DNA of 64,000 bases, from contig CM076190.1 of NCBI GenBank assembly GCA_038277395.1, positions 182,654,001-182,718,000 on the forward strand. The letters run 5' to 3'. Numbering within the stretch: the stretch's first letter is position 1; each line of letters opens with the position of its first letter. The position numbers and the translations under genes are program-made. Source of the DNA: Dryocosmus kuriphilus (Eukaryota > Arthropoda > Insecta > Hymenoptera > Cynipidae). Below the pieces are notes generated by a model. It had not been told where the DNA came from. It saw only the letters and a list, made by a program, of their open reading frames with translations, and searched no databases. This document shows positions 10,192 to 21,165 of the stretch, in pieces.

Positions 10192-11483
10192 CGAGGGTGG
10201 TCTGAAAAGTTTCCGACCTAACAATGATACAAGACATTTTTTCTGAATTCTTTTTTAAATTTTTCTACAAAGTCTCCTTGTAACTCTAAACACTTCTTTC
10301 AGCGATGCTCCCATCTCTCTAACCCGTTTAAATAGTACTCAGCGTTTTTCTCTGCAAAATAATTGTTCACGAAGGTGATTGCCTCCTCATTTGACGAAAA
10401 CCTCTGTCCTCTGAGGGCAGTTTTTAGATGAGGAAACAAAAAGAAGTCGCTTGGGGCTAAATCTGGTAAGTATGGCGGATGGTCAAGCAGTTCAAACTGT
10501 AATTCATGGATTTTCGCCATCGCGACCGCTGAGGTGTGAGACGGCGCGTTGTCTTGGTGAAACATGATTTTCTTTTTCTGCAAATGTGGCCGCTTTTTGC
10601 AATTTCTGCCTTCAGCTTGTCAAATAATGATGCGCAGTATACACCTGTAATGGTTTTTCCTTTTTGAAGATAATCGATTAAGATAACTCCATGACTATCC
10701 CAAAAAACAGTCGCCATCACTTTCCCAGCCGAAAAAACAGTTTTTGCTTTTTTTGGAGCCGGTTCCCCCTTTGCAGTCCACTGTTTTGACTGTATTTTTG
10801 TTTCGGGCATATAATGGTGTATCCAAGTTTCATCTACAGTAATTAATCGGCGCCAAAACTCGGATTTATTGCGCCTAGACTGCACCAAATGAGCGTTGGA
10901 AATGTTCATTCGAACACGTTTTTGGTCTAACGTGAGCAAACGCGGCACCCAACGCGCGGACAGCTTTGTCATGCCTAAATCTTGATTTAATATGTGACAA
11001 ACACGTTCTTTGGACATTTTCATAACCTCTGCTTTCTCTCTTACCTTCATTCGGCGGTCGTCTAGCACCATTTGGTGAACTTTAGCGATGTCATCGTCAG
11101 TAGTTGCAGTTTTTGGACGTCCCGAACGTTCATCGTCTCCCAAGCTCTTACGCCCACGTTTAAATTCAGCTGCCCAAAATTTCACTGTGGTAAATGATGG
11201 AGCATTATCCCCATACACAGTGTCCAACTCATCTTTGATTTGCGTAGGCGTATTGCCTTTCAAAAACAAATATTTAGTGACAGCTCGATACTCAATTTTT
11301 TCCATTTTCACAAAAACACTCACATCGACTCACTCAAACGACTGTCAACTAAAAATTGCGCGTCCAAAGTGGCTGAAACTTTGGTGGGTAACTGCCAAAA
11401 GATGCGCAACTACAATCACTAGCTTTCATTGACGAGTGCTGCTATCTTCATGTTGAGGTCGGAAACTTTTCAGCCCACCCTCG
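10192..11483 (-). mobile_element. mariner element, near full length
   Basis: A 1292-bp element with 28-bp terminal inverted repeats (10192-10219 and 11456-11483, one mismatch; CGAGGGTGG outer end) flanked by the TA target duplication at 10190-10191 and 11484-11485. Size, termini and target site all match mariner. It carries one transposase gene on the minus strand. Confidence 0.95.
10299..11323 (-). pseudogene. mariner DD34D transposase, single frameshift
   Basis: About 340 residues, the usual mariner length, starting at ATG 11323 (MSVFVKMEKIEYRAV). Residues 1-110 are the paired helix-turn-helix DNA-binding region, with RRG-like ERSGRPKTATTDD in the linker. The catalytic core has TVDETWIHHY, FHQDNAPSHTS and PDLAPSDFFLF, with exactly 34 residues between the second and third Asp (DD34D). 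One frame break occurs at an A-run (T-run 10594-10598 on the plus strand): five A where six would restore the alignment of IAK with KRPHLQKKKIMFHQD. No other lesion is evident, so the copy is young or the break is a sequencing error. I leave the subfamily unassigned. Confidence 0.92.
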
Positions 11484-11499
11484 TATGTAGAGCTATTGC

Positions 11500-11645
11500 A
11501 GTTGAATTTCGCTGAATCTAAACAGTCTGCAAAACATTTATTGTAACTTTCAACTTATTACGGGCCACTAAATATTTTAAACACAGCCTACAAAATACTT
11601 ATTCTAATTTTCAACTTATCAAGGGCCAACAAATATTTTAAAGAA
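11500..11645 (+). repeat. Two-copy tandem duplication, about 63 bp
   Basis: CTGCAAAACATTTATTGTAA...TTTCAACTTATTACGGGCCA is followed by a diverged second copy ending CTTATCAAGGGCCAACAAA. There is no coding content. Confidence 0.65.
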
Positions 11646-12263
11646 AGAATAATAGTTTCGTTTGTTAGAATAAAAATTTTTTTTTCATATATGGTTAAAA
11701 TAATATTTTGGTTAATTTTCATGAAAGTTTCATTAAATTTAAATTAAACAAATGGTTTTTTAACTCAAATAAAATTTTTCTATATATTCGTGAATAAAAA
11801 AACCTGTGGTTTGTTATTCATCTTCTGCTTATCCTTCATGATTCAAATTTTTTTATTTTGAGAGTTTTGCAAGATTTACAATTTTTTTAATGTCAGAAAA
11901 TTATGTTGCATTTTGTCTATGTATGTTTTTAGCTTTGGATAAGAATATTACCGAGTAATACTGTAGAATAAAGTAAGTTTGTTTTTGTAAGAAGAATATA
12001 TCAATATATCTACTGAACCGAAATTTGTAATATATACTCAATAATTTGTTAAACACTTAATTTGTTACTTTTATTACTAAAGATACTATTTTTAGTCCAC
12101 GATATATGTTTACAAAGCTCAATGAATATCTTGCACTTGCACATCCTAGCTAAAAAGTAGAGGATATATTATCTATATATCATTTTTTATTATTTTATTT
12201 AATACTATGTAATGTATAGAGTCATGTGTTGCAAGAGTGAAGGTGAAGGTGAAGGTGAAAGTG
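11646..12263. other. AT-rich spacer
   Basis: No gene seen. A short GAAGGT/GAAAGT microsatellite at 12237-12270 runs into the left end of the next transposon and matches the GTGAAGGT motif in that transposon's terminus. Confidence 0.55.
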
Positions 12264-12575
12264 AAAGTGAAGGTCATTCCTGAAGTAAATTTCAACGAGA
12301 AATTCAATGGTGACCTTCATTTTGGCCTTGAAGTTGACCTTCATGGCTTTTTGAAGGTCAAATTTGTTTTTTTAGACGGAAACCCCCTTTTTTACATCTG
12401 CAATCGATAGAGCGGAAAATTCTACGTTCAGGTACGTACCCAAGTCATAGGTCAATTGTAACGTTCAAGGTCAGTTAGAGGTTATTTGAAATTAACAAAG
12501 TTTTCCAAGAGGTCAGTGTAATTCCTGAAGTAAATTTCAACGAGAAATTCATTGGTGAGCTCTGTATTGATCTTG
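12264..12575 (+). repeat. Left terminal inverted repeat
   Basis: Inverted partner of 13923-14234. Carries AAGGTCA-type half-sites several times and a TTCCTGAAGTAAATTTC motif at both its outer and inner ends. Confidence 0.88.
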
Positions 12576-12709
12576 GTGATGATCTTCAAGGTTTTTTCCA
12601 AGCAGTTTACGTTTACGTTTAGCATTACCCAGGAACAACGACGTAGACGTAGTAAATTCTGTTCCCTTTGGGGTGCTTGATTAGCGTGAGTCCCCTTACC
12701 TCTCACGCT

Positions 12710-13679
12710 TCAGTGAAGATGTTCGAACTGAAAACCTTCAGCTTCTTGACAAAAAGCTATGCGATTGTAAAAATGAGTTACAGCATTACGAATCATATCC
12801 CTATCAATGAAAGTAGCCTGTTGCAGAATCCGATTCTCCAATTCGTCTAAGCTTTGGGGTTGCGTTGAGTATACTCTGCTCTTTAAATAACCCCAAAGAA
12901 AATAGTCGAGAGGCGTCAGATCAGGAGATCTAGCAGGCCACTCGATTTCACCCCTTCTTCCAATCCACCTTTGAGGGAACTGAGTATCCAAATATGCTCG
13001 AACCTCCCTACCGTAATGAGCCGCTGCTCCGTCCTGCTGGAACCAAATATTTTGAAAATTATCGCCTGTAATCTCCCTTATTCTTGGTACAATTTGGTTT
13101 CTGAGAAGCTCTTCATATGCACGGGCATTGAGATTACCATCGATGAAGAAAGGGCCTATCAATGTATCATTCAAGATACCGGCCCAAACATTAATCTTTT
13201 GTGGATATTGTGTGTGACTCTCCAACATCCAATCAGGATTTGTGTCGGACCAATATCTACAATTTTGCCTGCTAACTTCACCTTTTGAAGTGAAAGTAGC
13301 TTCATCTGAAAATACTGTATTGTACAAGAAAAGAGGATCTCTGTCAATTTTGTCCATTATAATTTCACAAAAGTCAACCCGACGATCAGGATCGTCTTCA
13401 TTGAGCTCTTGTACCAGATGAACTTTGTAAGGATGGAAATTAATGCTTTTTAAAATATTTCGCACTGTCTCAGGAGCAACGTCACGCTCATCACTAGCTC
13501 GACGTAAACTAAGGTGTTCTTTCAATTGTTGATTTTGAGACAGGATTTAACCCTTCTCCATTACGAAAAGTGCGATTAAAAAGCAAACGAACTGGATCAT
13601 AAGATCGAGCTCGATCTCCCCAACCACGCATCATTAATACAGATACCCTCTCTCGTTCCGAAAGTTTAGCTTGCGCCAT
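12710..13679 (-). pseudogene. DD41D Tc1/mariner-superfamily transposase, one frameshift
   Basis: The start is ATG 13679 (MAQAKLSERERVSVLMMRG). The N-terminal residues carry an HTH region typical of IS630/Tc1/mariner proteins. A one-base break near 13511-13515, between STIERT and SLRRASDER, separates about 55 N-terminal residues from a 270-residue remainder. The catalytic triad is VFSDEATF, WFQQDGAAAHYG and LTPLDYFLWG, with 41 residues between the second and third Asp. DD41D spacing is described for rosa- or Visitor-like groups, not for classic DD34D mariner. GRRGEIEWPARSPDLTPLD is the diagnostic block before the third Asp. The stop is at 12710-12712. The gene sits centrally between the 312-bp repeats. 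Confidence 0.88.
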
Positions 13680-13922
13680 AATAATCTTTTAGCGAAAGAT
13701 AGTAAGTATGTACTCGCAATACGTAAATTTAGTTTCGATTCGTAATATTCGTATGGAAAAACGGTATAGGACTTATGGTATCGCCTTAGGTATTGACTTA
13801 GATATCGAAAAACGGTATAGGACTGTATAACTCTTTGGGGAGGAACAGAACTCTCACCAGAGCACCTGGAACTTTTAATGAAAAATTTCCTTATGATTTT
13901 ACAATATTCAAAACGCTGTAAT

Positions 13923-14234
13923 CAAGATCAATACAGAGCTCATCAACGAATTTCTCGTTGAAATTTACTTCAGGAATTGCACTGACCTCTTGGAAAACTT
14001 TGTTAATTTCAAATAACCTCTAACTGACCTTGAACGTTACAATTGACCTATGACTTGGGTACGTACCTGAACGTAGAATTTTTCGCTCTATTGATTGCAC
14101 ATGTAAATAAGGGGGTTTCTATTTTAAAAAACAAAGTTGATCTTCAAAAAGCCATGAAGGTCAACTTCAAGGTCAAAATGAAGGTCACCATTGAATTCCT
14201 CGTTGAAATTTACTTCAGGAATGACCTTCACTTT
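13923..14234 (-). repeat. Right terminal inverted repeat
   Basis: Reverse complement of the left repeat, with scattered substitutions and one-base indels. The outer end reads GGAATGACCTTCACTTT. Confidence 0.88.
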
Positions 14235-14419
14235 TTTGAGAAATATTTTACCTGAAGAAATATCCAACCGTCCCGGGACTTTTTAGATATTATTTATTTA
14301 TATTGATATTGTTATTGCTTAAAGAGATCAACATTTTTGAAATATAAAGAATTAATATGAGATCAATTTAAACTAACGATAACAAAATCTCAATCGCATT
14401 GGTACACATATAACAAATA

Positions 14420-15870
14420 AAAATATCCTTTCTATAACTAGTGCACTCCTCACGCCATCAGCTATTACAAGAGCTACATTGAATCCAATCCTCTGTAGGT
14501 GGATCCACGTATTTCTCGCCACATGACGTATAGTAACAATAATTTTCTTCAGTTTCTATTTTATTTTCACTAACCTCAATCTTAGCAGTCTTATCTTTGA
14601 CAGTCTCGTTCTTCTTTGTTTTTTTCTTAGTATTTTCAGTAGTTTTAGTAGCTTTGGTTGTACAGACTCTTTCTTGTTTCTATTCTAAACGTCGCTTTTT
14701 TTGGGCTATTTTTTCCTCTTCTTCTTCATTGTTTTTCTCTATCTCCAATTTAAAAGGACTATCAGTAGCAATTATCGACTTCTTACCATTTCTTTGTCTA
14801 TTTTGCACTGTTGCCTTTGGATAAGGTTGTATAGATGAGAGTAGCGTGCATTTGTTAGAAATTAAATCCTCAGCCATTGGAGAAGTTGATGTAGTTGATG
14901 TAGGTCTGTACAGTGCTTGAGTGTGTTGGAGCTGACAGCGTAGATGATCTTGAATGTGTTTTAGTAGCCAACTCTAATGCTGAAATTTCATATGATGCAG
15001 CGTAAGAAGTACTCGGTATAGGGTCTGATGGCGATGAACCATAAGTACACGGTAAAGACTCTGGCGCTGAATGTACAGCCGATGTTGCAGCTGCGAAGTT
15101 CTGTAAGAGATCTGGTGCTGGTACAGATGACGTAGATGCAAGATTAATATCAATAACAGAAGCTGCCGCGAAAGCTTCTTCTGAAAAAATATTTCTATCG
15201 ATAGGCCATATTCTGGAAATCTTAAAACCCGCAGCAGCATTACTAACTGTCGCAAACTTATGAAAAGCTTCATTAACCAGATATAGGCTACATCTGTTTG
15301 GCCAATAATACGTCCTGGATTATGATTTACGCATTTGTCACACCCATAAGCGAATTTTATTTTCAATGGACTAAAGAATCCACGATCCAAAGGTTGAATT
15401 TTGTGGCTACATGTGGTGGAAGAGTAAGCAAATGAATGCCATTATCGCGACAATAATTGATAGCTGCCAAAGAAAGGTGACTGCTGTGGTTGTCTAATAT
15501 TAACAGTACTGGATTATCTTTAGTGGGCTGCATGTTTTTTTGAAATGGCAAAGATATTCCATGAATAGAGCTCCAATACTTCCTACAGGTGCATTTAATA
15601 GATGATCCTTCATTTTTTTTACGAGGAAATATAAAAGCTGGTGGAACGTAACTTCCCGTGGCGGCCATAGCGCAAACTAGTGGAATAGTATGACCTCTTT
15701 CAGCTGAAACTATTTTACCCACCAGCATTTTACCCTACATCGAAATGACCTTAGGAATCTTTTTTGGTACAGTATTAATGATACTTTCATCGATGTTAAA
15801 GATTCGGCTAGGCAGAAATCTAAATTCATCAAAGAGTTGAATAGTGTGTCCATAACAACCCCCTTTTTAG
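14420..15870 (-). pseudogene. pogo/Tigger-like transposase with C-terminal zinc-binding segment, decayed
   Basis: The DDE_1-type core is split among frames. NIDES (first Asp, near 15800) is followed by a stop, then VGKIVSAERGHTIPLVCAM, AFIFPRKK, and NPVLLILDNHSSH (second Asp), INYCRDNGIHLLTLPPH, a frame break near 15370, and DRGFFSPLK with the third Asp. After RIIGQTDVAY another frame gives a Ser/Ala-rich linker, then KKRRLE, a Lys/Thr-rich stretch, and YCYYTSCGEKYVDPPTEDWI followed by QCSSC and WREEC. The last part resembles the PHD-like or zinc-ribbon tail of insect pogo/jerky-like transposases. The helix-turn-helix N-terminus was not found to the right. Stops and frame breaks show it is dead. 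Confidence 0.8.
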
Positions 15871-16187
15871 ACTGAACTTAGTCTCTAAGTTCTTTAGGAG
15901 AAAAGTATCTTTTGTGCTTTAATAGAAGGTGATGGTTGGATCAAAGGTGGGTTGCAATAAGCGTTGTATGTCACAACATGTGTGGGTGTTTGAATTATAT
16001 GTTTTTGTTCCAACATATACAGAGCTTCTTAGGTATGCATTTGCTTATGACGCTAAATATACCTAATTTGCACAATGTAAATACTGTAATAAAACCTATT
16101 GCTATGTAACCTGCGTAATGCAACCATTCGGTTCCAGTTTCTACCCATGTTTTGGTACGCCTATGTGTCGCTATGTTTTCGAGTATA
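15871..16187. other. Spacer, nothing recognised
   Basis: Possibly the remains of the pogo-like element's 5' part. No open frame or terminal repeat was identified. Confidence 0.4.
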
Positions 16188-16238
16188 CGAGGTCTGTCCG
16201 AAAAGTATCCGGAATACCTTCATACCTTCACGCTGGTG

Positions 16239-17851
16239 TTATTCTTCGTCATCCGGCGAGTGACATCCTTCAAAGTAATCCCCATTTGATTGAACGACGC
16301 GCTCCCAGCGGTGTTTCCACTTCCTGATGCAGTCCTGGAAGTCAGTTTTCGAAATAGCCTTTAGTGCACTCGTAGCATTTGCTTGAATCGTCTCTATGCC
16401 GTCAAACCGGTATCCTTTGAGTGGAGTTTTCGATTTTTAAAATAGCCAAAAGTCACAGGAAGCTATGTCGGGAATGCACGAAGGCTGGCGAAGCTGGACG
16501 ACTTTGAGCTTTGTCAAATATTGCTGCAAAAGGTTCGATGAATGCGCTGGCGCATTATCGTGGTGAAGAAGCCAGTCACTGCTTGACCGGAGCTGAGACC
16601 GTTTTTTTCTAATTGCGTCACGCAATCTTTTCAGAACTTCACGATAAAATTCTTTATTGATTGTCTGACCTGTAGAAGCGTATTCGTGGTGCACAGCACC
16701 TTAATAATCGAAAAAAAAACAATTAACATTGACTTGACATTGTTCCGATTTTGACGTTCTTTTTTGGGTCGTGGCTCGGATGGAAGCTTCTACTGTGTTG
16801 ACTGTTGTTTTGTTTCGGGATCATACCCATAAACCCGCGATTCATCACCAGTAATAATCTTTTTGAGTACATTTTCATCATCAGAAACCATTTCCCAGTT
16901 GTCCTGAGTGATTTCAAAGCGAAGTTTTTTCTGCTCTTCTGTGAGAAATTTTGGAATGAATTTTTCACACACACGGGTCATTCCCAGCTTTTCGGTCAAA
17001 ATTTCGCAACATTAGTTTTCGGAATTCTAAGATCATATTCTAGTTCGCGCACAGTCAACCGGCGATCTTCTTTAATCGCAAGTCGCACACGTTCGATATT
17101 TTCCGGCGTCGTTGTGCTTGAAGGACGGCCGCAGCGCGAATCACTGTCAACAGATTGTCGGCTATCTTTAAACCGCTTGTACCACTCATATATATCTAGC
17201 TTTTACCCATATAATCATCTTCAAAGGCCTTTTGGATCATTTCAACCGTTTCCGCACAAGTCTTTTCAAAACAGTAGTTATTCAAATAACAATAATATTA
17301 TTATTTCCTAATTATGAAATTAATAACACTGTAGAAAATATTAAAATGTTAGGAAAGAATTCAAATTTTTTAAAATCGAACATACTCAGATTGATACATG
17401 AAGATTCAATTTATAATTTTTTTACATCACAAGAGAAAGGTTTACTACAGTTTAAAATTCAGAGCCTACCAATGCTCTGAATTAAAAAACAAAAATTTTA
17501 CTACTCAGACGAAGTGTTTCGTTTTATTGTATTACATCTTTTTGTGATGTCGATGTCATCGATCTTTGAGGTTATAACGTCATTTTCATTGTACGTTTAT
17601 TACGAAAATGTGTTATTAAGAAATTATTAACTATGTTCGTCCTGATGATGACCCGCAATGTGAGTCGAAACGTCGAAAACTTTTGTATGGATTATTTTTG
17701 GATGACTTTTTGGAATATTAAAATTGCATCTTTTTGACTTTTTCAATTATTTATTGGCTGCAAGACCGAAGAAATTTCCCTCCAAATTTGAAGTCTTCTT
17801 AAGTTTAAAGCAACACTTGATGCAAATTCGCTGTTCAACTCTTTCGGTCAT
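16239..17851 (-). pseudogene. mariner transposase, interrupted and mutated
   Basis: Starts MTERVEQRICIKCCFKL at 17851. The frame is then broken by an insertion and resumes with KTCAETVEMIQKAFEDDYMG near 17275. Recognisable blocks are IYEWYKRFKDSRQSVD, SGRPS-like RCGRPSSTTTPEN, EDRRLTVRELEYDL and TGDESRVYGYDPETK (first Asp; the usual Trp after Ser is Arg here). The interior is scrambled by frameshifts around 16720-16790. Further on are LLHHDNAPAHSS (second Asp) and PDIASCDFWLF (third Asp), with 34 residues between them (DD34D). A stop follows WLF, but the frame continues to KHRWERVVQSNGDYFEGC and ends at 16239. At least two in-frame stops, several frameshifts and the insertion make it non-functional. 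Confidence 0.9.
17260..17800. mobile_element. Unclassified insertion inside the second mariner
   Basis: About 540 bp without mariner similarity interrupts the transposase between KTS (right side) and KTC (left side). AAGTCTT appears at both junctions and may be a 7-bp target duplication. The interior is AT-rich with no terminal inverted repeat that I could define and no coding motif. Confidence 0.5.
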
Positions 17852-18057
17852 TTTGAGCAACAAACAAATCCGCCGAACGCCAAAAAGACTCCGTACACAA
17901 ATGCACGCTGTGTGCGAACTAAGACGTCTTGACAAAAGCTTCGGCATCGATGGAGTTCCTGAAGAGTTTCAGTTTAGAGCGGTACCCGGTAAAGGGCGCT
18001 CGAACGTTCTGGCGCGGAGATTCAAAGGTATTCCGGATACTTTTCGGACAGACCTCG

Positions 18058-19109
18058 TATGTTCAGTGTCGTCAAGACTTAGTCTAGCTTGTCTAAATTT
18101 CTTTTGTTAGAAACTTGATTTAGAAGTTTAATTAATTGATTTTCGAGATTTTTTATATTTTCCTTGTCATAGTTAAAATTGTAAGTTACGTTAAAGCAAT
18201 CAGTGCATCTGGCCTCCAAGAGTTGAACAGATGTGCGTAAGTCAGTGTTTGGCTTACACTTATTCTAAAATATTGTTAAAGATTTATTTCGGCACAACGC
18301 ACTTATTCTAATCAATTCTAATTTTTACTTATTAATTAAGGCAAATAACATATCGATGAAATAGCCGCAAAAACCGTGGCTTTTGAACATAATGTTTCTA
18401 AATTACTAATTACAAAATTAAAATTTGTATGCCGTATTATATTCCTCATTGTGCAAACGCAACTGGGCATCGCCCTTCAATCAGGAAAAGTAGGAGGAGT
18501 TTTATTAGTATTTTTTAATATTTTATAGGCCGCCGTTTTGTATTCTTTGGAAATTTTAGTTCTTTGCTTGAAATATCACTGTTTCTCACGGCAGACATTT
18601 TTTGACGCAGTTTAGAAACGAGCCTTTTTGAGCTTCTGATTAGCAGCAATTTTTTATTTTTTTAGCATTCAAGTTTTCCCGAATTATCATATAGTTTCAA
18701 AAGCCAAGTACTTGGTTTTCACGAAGTTTCAAACTATTTCCTTGAAGACTGTAAAAGTTAGCTTATTTTTTGGCGCCCTTTTGTTTAAATTTAAGATTTT
18801 GCGATCTTGCGCTCGCTTTATAATTAATTATTTAATTAGATCTTTTCAAAATTTTAGACGACCCTTCGTTAATAACTCTAGACAATATCATTTTTGGGTC
18901 CATCTAGAGATCTACCATACTATGATCAAAATTTCAAGTTTTGAATTATAAGGCTATTACAAACATTGCATTCAGATAATGCGGTTGTAGGTGGACATCT
19001 ATTTGAATAAAAACTGAAAAATTTATGAGAATTTTTCGTTTTTTCACGGTTTCTCCCATGTTAATCTTGTACGGGGAAATTCCGCGAGTGTAGAAAATGA
19101 ATTACAAAA
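18058..19109. other. Spacer, nothing recognised
   Basis: AT-rich DNA between the mariner and the first copy of the 1.2-kb repeat family. Short frames here lack features of real genes. Confidence 0.5.
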
Positions 19110-20288
19110 AATCTGCCCGCTTCGTGGGCACATTCTCATCGCGCGCTTTGCGCGAAGTATGAGCGCGCCTGGGGCGCGCGTCTGTTGGCACTCACGTTTC
19201 GCGCTCGATAGATTATTCATTCAACCTTTAAATTAAAAATTATCAAGGAAATTATTTTACTCAAGGCTCTATCGCCCTTAAGGAATACATTCTCATCATG
19301 ACACTCGCGCTTCGCGCTCGATAATTACATTTTTTTTAAACACATTATAGATTGGTAAAGTTTTTTAGTGATATTCCAAATTTTGCAATAGAGGATTTCG
19401 ATTCTTAAAAGTAAAACGATGAGTCTTATTTATAAATTTTGTAGCTCTTTCCAAGGCTAACAATTATTCTGCTTGTTAATATTATCCCATATCTTGCACA
19501 GTTTTGCTGAAAAGTGGTTTTCTTTATATTTCATAACATATTTCACGAATAACTCAAAAACTACGCGTCTGATCAAAAAAATGATAGAGAGCAAATTTGT
19601 AGACATTTTTGAGACGAACAACATTGTTTATTATTATTTTTGCGTATCTTGCATAGTTTGGCGGGAAATTTGAAATTTTTTGTTTTTAATAACATTTTAT
19701 CGATTGAAACAAAAACCATGCATTTTATCAAAAAATGGTTAAAAAAAATTTGTATATCTTCTTGAATTGAACAACTTTGTTCTTCACCATTTTTTTGTGT
19801 CTTGAATATTTTGGCGGGAAACCAGAGTTTTTTAATTTTAATAGCGTTTTCTTGATTACAACAAAAAGCGTTCATTTTATCAAAAAACAGTTAAGACAAA
19901 GTTTGTAGATTTTTTTGAGATGAACAATTTTACTTTCTTACATTTTTTTTTATCTCTCATAGTTTAGCCGGAAAATGGATTTTTTGATTTTGTGAAAACC
20001 GTTTTTGATGGATAAAACCATAACCGTTGGTCAAAAAAACCGCTGGTTAACGAACTCGTCCTTTCTTTTTACCCCTTAAAGAAGTGTACCAAAGCGCACT
20101 CCAATCCGATTAGTCCTTCGAAAGTTATCGCGTCCACAGACAACGACAACGACGATGAAAACAGACAGACACGCTCGTAAAAACCGTTTTTTCGGATTCA
20201 GGGGGTCTCAAAACGTGGAGATTTCATGAAATCCGCGAAAGTTTAATTTTACATAAATCTAATACCTTCTCTGATGAGAATGTAAAAA
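19110..20288 (+). repeat. 1.2-kb repeat family, copy A
   Basis: Begins AATCTGCCCGCTTCGTGGGC, a small hairpin, then ACATTCTCATC and a GC-rich block built from GCGCGC and TTCGCGCTCG palindromes. It continues with about four tandem monomers of roughly 152 bp (landmarks GAACAAC.TTGTT at 19617, 19768 and 19921; each has CTTGCATAGTTT.GC.GGAAA), then a conserved unique segment (CGCTGGTTAACGAACTCGTC, CCAATCCGATTAGTCCTTCG, a CAGACAGACA tract). It ends ACCTTCTCTGATGAGAATGT, the inverse of the ACATTCTCATC near the start. It encodes no protein that I can see. Confidence 0.8.
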
Positions 20289-20439
20289 TCGTCTTGACCT
20301 TCAAATAACCTTGAAAATTGACCTCAAGGTCAAAATTAATAGTACCGTTAAATGACCCCCTATGTTCTGTACAATTTTTGTCTGAACCATTTTTCTGTCA
20401 ATGGAGTATTTTAAGAGATATTTGCATCCATAGATTAAA

Positions 20440-20866
20440 ATGGGACACCCTGTATTATTAAATATAAAGAAATACACTTTTCAGCAAAACTATGCGAGAT
20501 ACGAAAAATTATTAAAAAGCAGAATTGTTCATCTTCGAAAGACCTACAAATTTGCCTAAAACCATTTTTTGGTCCAACGCATAGTTTTTTGATAAAACGT
20601 ATAATAATTGTTTTAATGAAGAAAAATATTATTAAAAAGTTAAAAATCCACTTTTCAGGAAAACCATGTGACATAAGAAAAAAATGTTAAGAAACAAAGT
20701 TGTTTATCTCAAAAATACCTACAAATTTTCTCTATACCACCTTTTGATACAACACATATTTTTTGTTTTAATAGTCAACAATGTCAACTGCAAAAGAATT
20801 ATGTCCCATTTTGGACAAACTTTATTCGAGTGCGAAGCGCGAGACACGTGATGAGGATGTGTATCC
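20440..20866 (-). repeat. Inverted fragment of the 1.2-kb family
   Basis: Two monomers of the copy A type lie here in reverse orientation (reverse-strand CTTTTCAG, CGCATAG, TTGATAAAA landmarks), followed by CGAGTGCGAAGCGCGAGACA. That is the complement of the GACACTCGCGCTTCGCGCTCG block of copies A, B and C. It abuts the left end of the large palindrome. Confidence 0.6.
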
Positions 20867-20884
20867 CTATTGAAAATTCCGACG

Positions 20885-21165
20885 TCGTAAACTACCTGCA
20901 TAGTAAACTACGCCGTAAATGATGTCGTAAACGACATCGTTTACGACGGTCTGGTTTACGAAGTAGTTTGCTATGTAGTTTACGACGCCGGAATTTTCAA
21001 AAGAGAGGGGAGGTAGGTGAGAATGGTTTTCAACTTATAATATGGGCCTATATATAATATAGTATACTGCGGGTACTTAAAATCCAAAAATGACATCCAT
21101 TTTACCTATCTCTTACGGTTTAGGAAATATTTATTGTCGTAAACGATGTCGTAAACTACGTCGTA
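20885..21165. repeat. GTCGTAAAC/GTTTACGAC iterated motif
   Basis: The 9-mer GTCGTAAAC or its complement, with close variants, occurs about ten times in two clusters (20883-20985 and 21137-21168). One cluster forms a near-perfect hairpin around 20924-20948. The same motif recurs at the matching right-arm end (27400-27448). Confidence 0.8.

Larger units (their letters stand above)
12264..14234 (-). mobile_element. Tc1/mariner element with 312-bp terminal repeats
   Basis: A 1971-bp unit with long inverted repeats, 12264-12575 and 13923-14234, outer sequence AAAGTGAAGGTCATTCC. The repeats have a few percent divergence. Each contains several copies of the hexamer AAGGTCA in both orientations, and inner copies of TTCCTGAAGTAAATTTCAA flank them. 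One transposase gene lies between. I could not define a target-site duplication because the left flank is itself a GAAGGT repeat. Confidence 0.88.
16188..18057 (-). mobile_element. Second mariner element, interrupted
   Basis: The terminal inverted repeats match over 32 bases (16188-16219 and 18026-18057; outer end CGAGGTCTGTCCGAAAAGTA) and are flanked by TA at 16186-16187 and 18058-18059. At 1870 bp it is about 540 bp longer than a normal mariner. The excess is an insertion inside the N-terminal coding region (about 17260-17800). The termini differ from those of the 10192 copy, so this is a different family. Confidence 0.93.

Noticed and set aside
19110..19330. Possible CpG island promoter
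   Set aside because: The GC-rich block is repeated in the other copies of the family and consists of short palindromes. No gene follows it.
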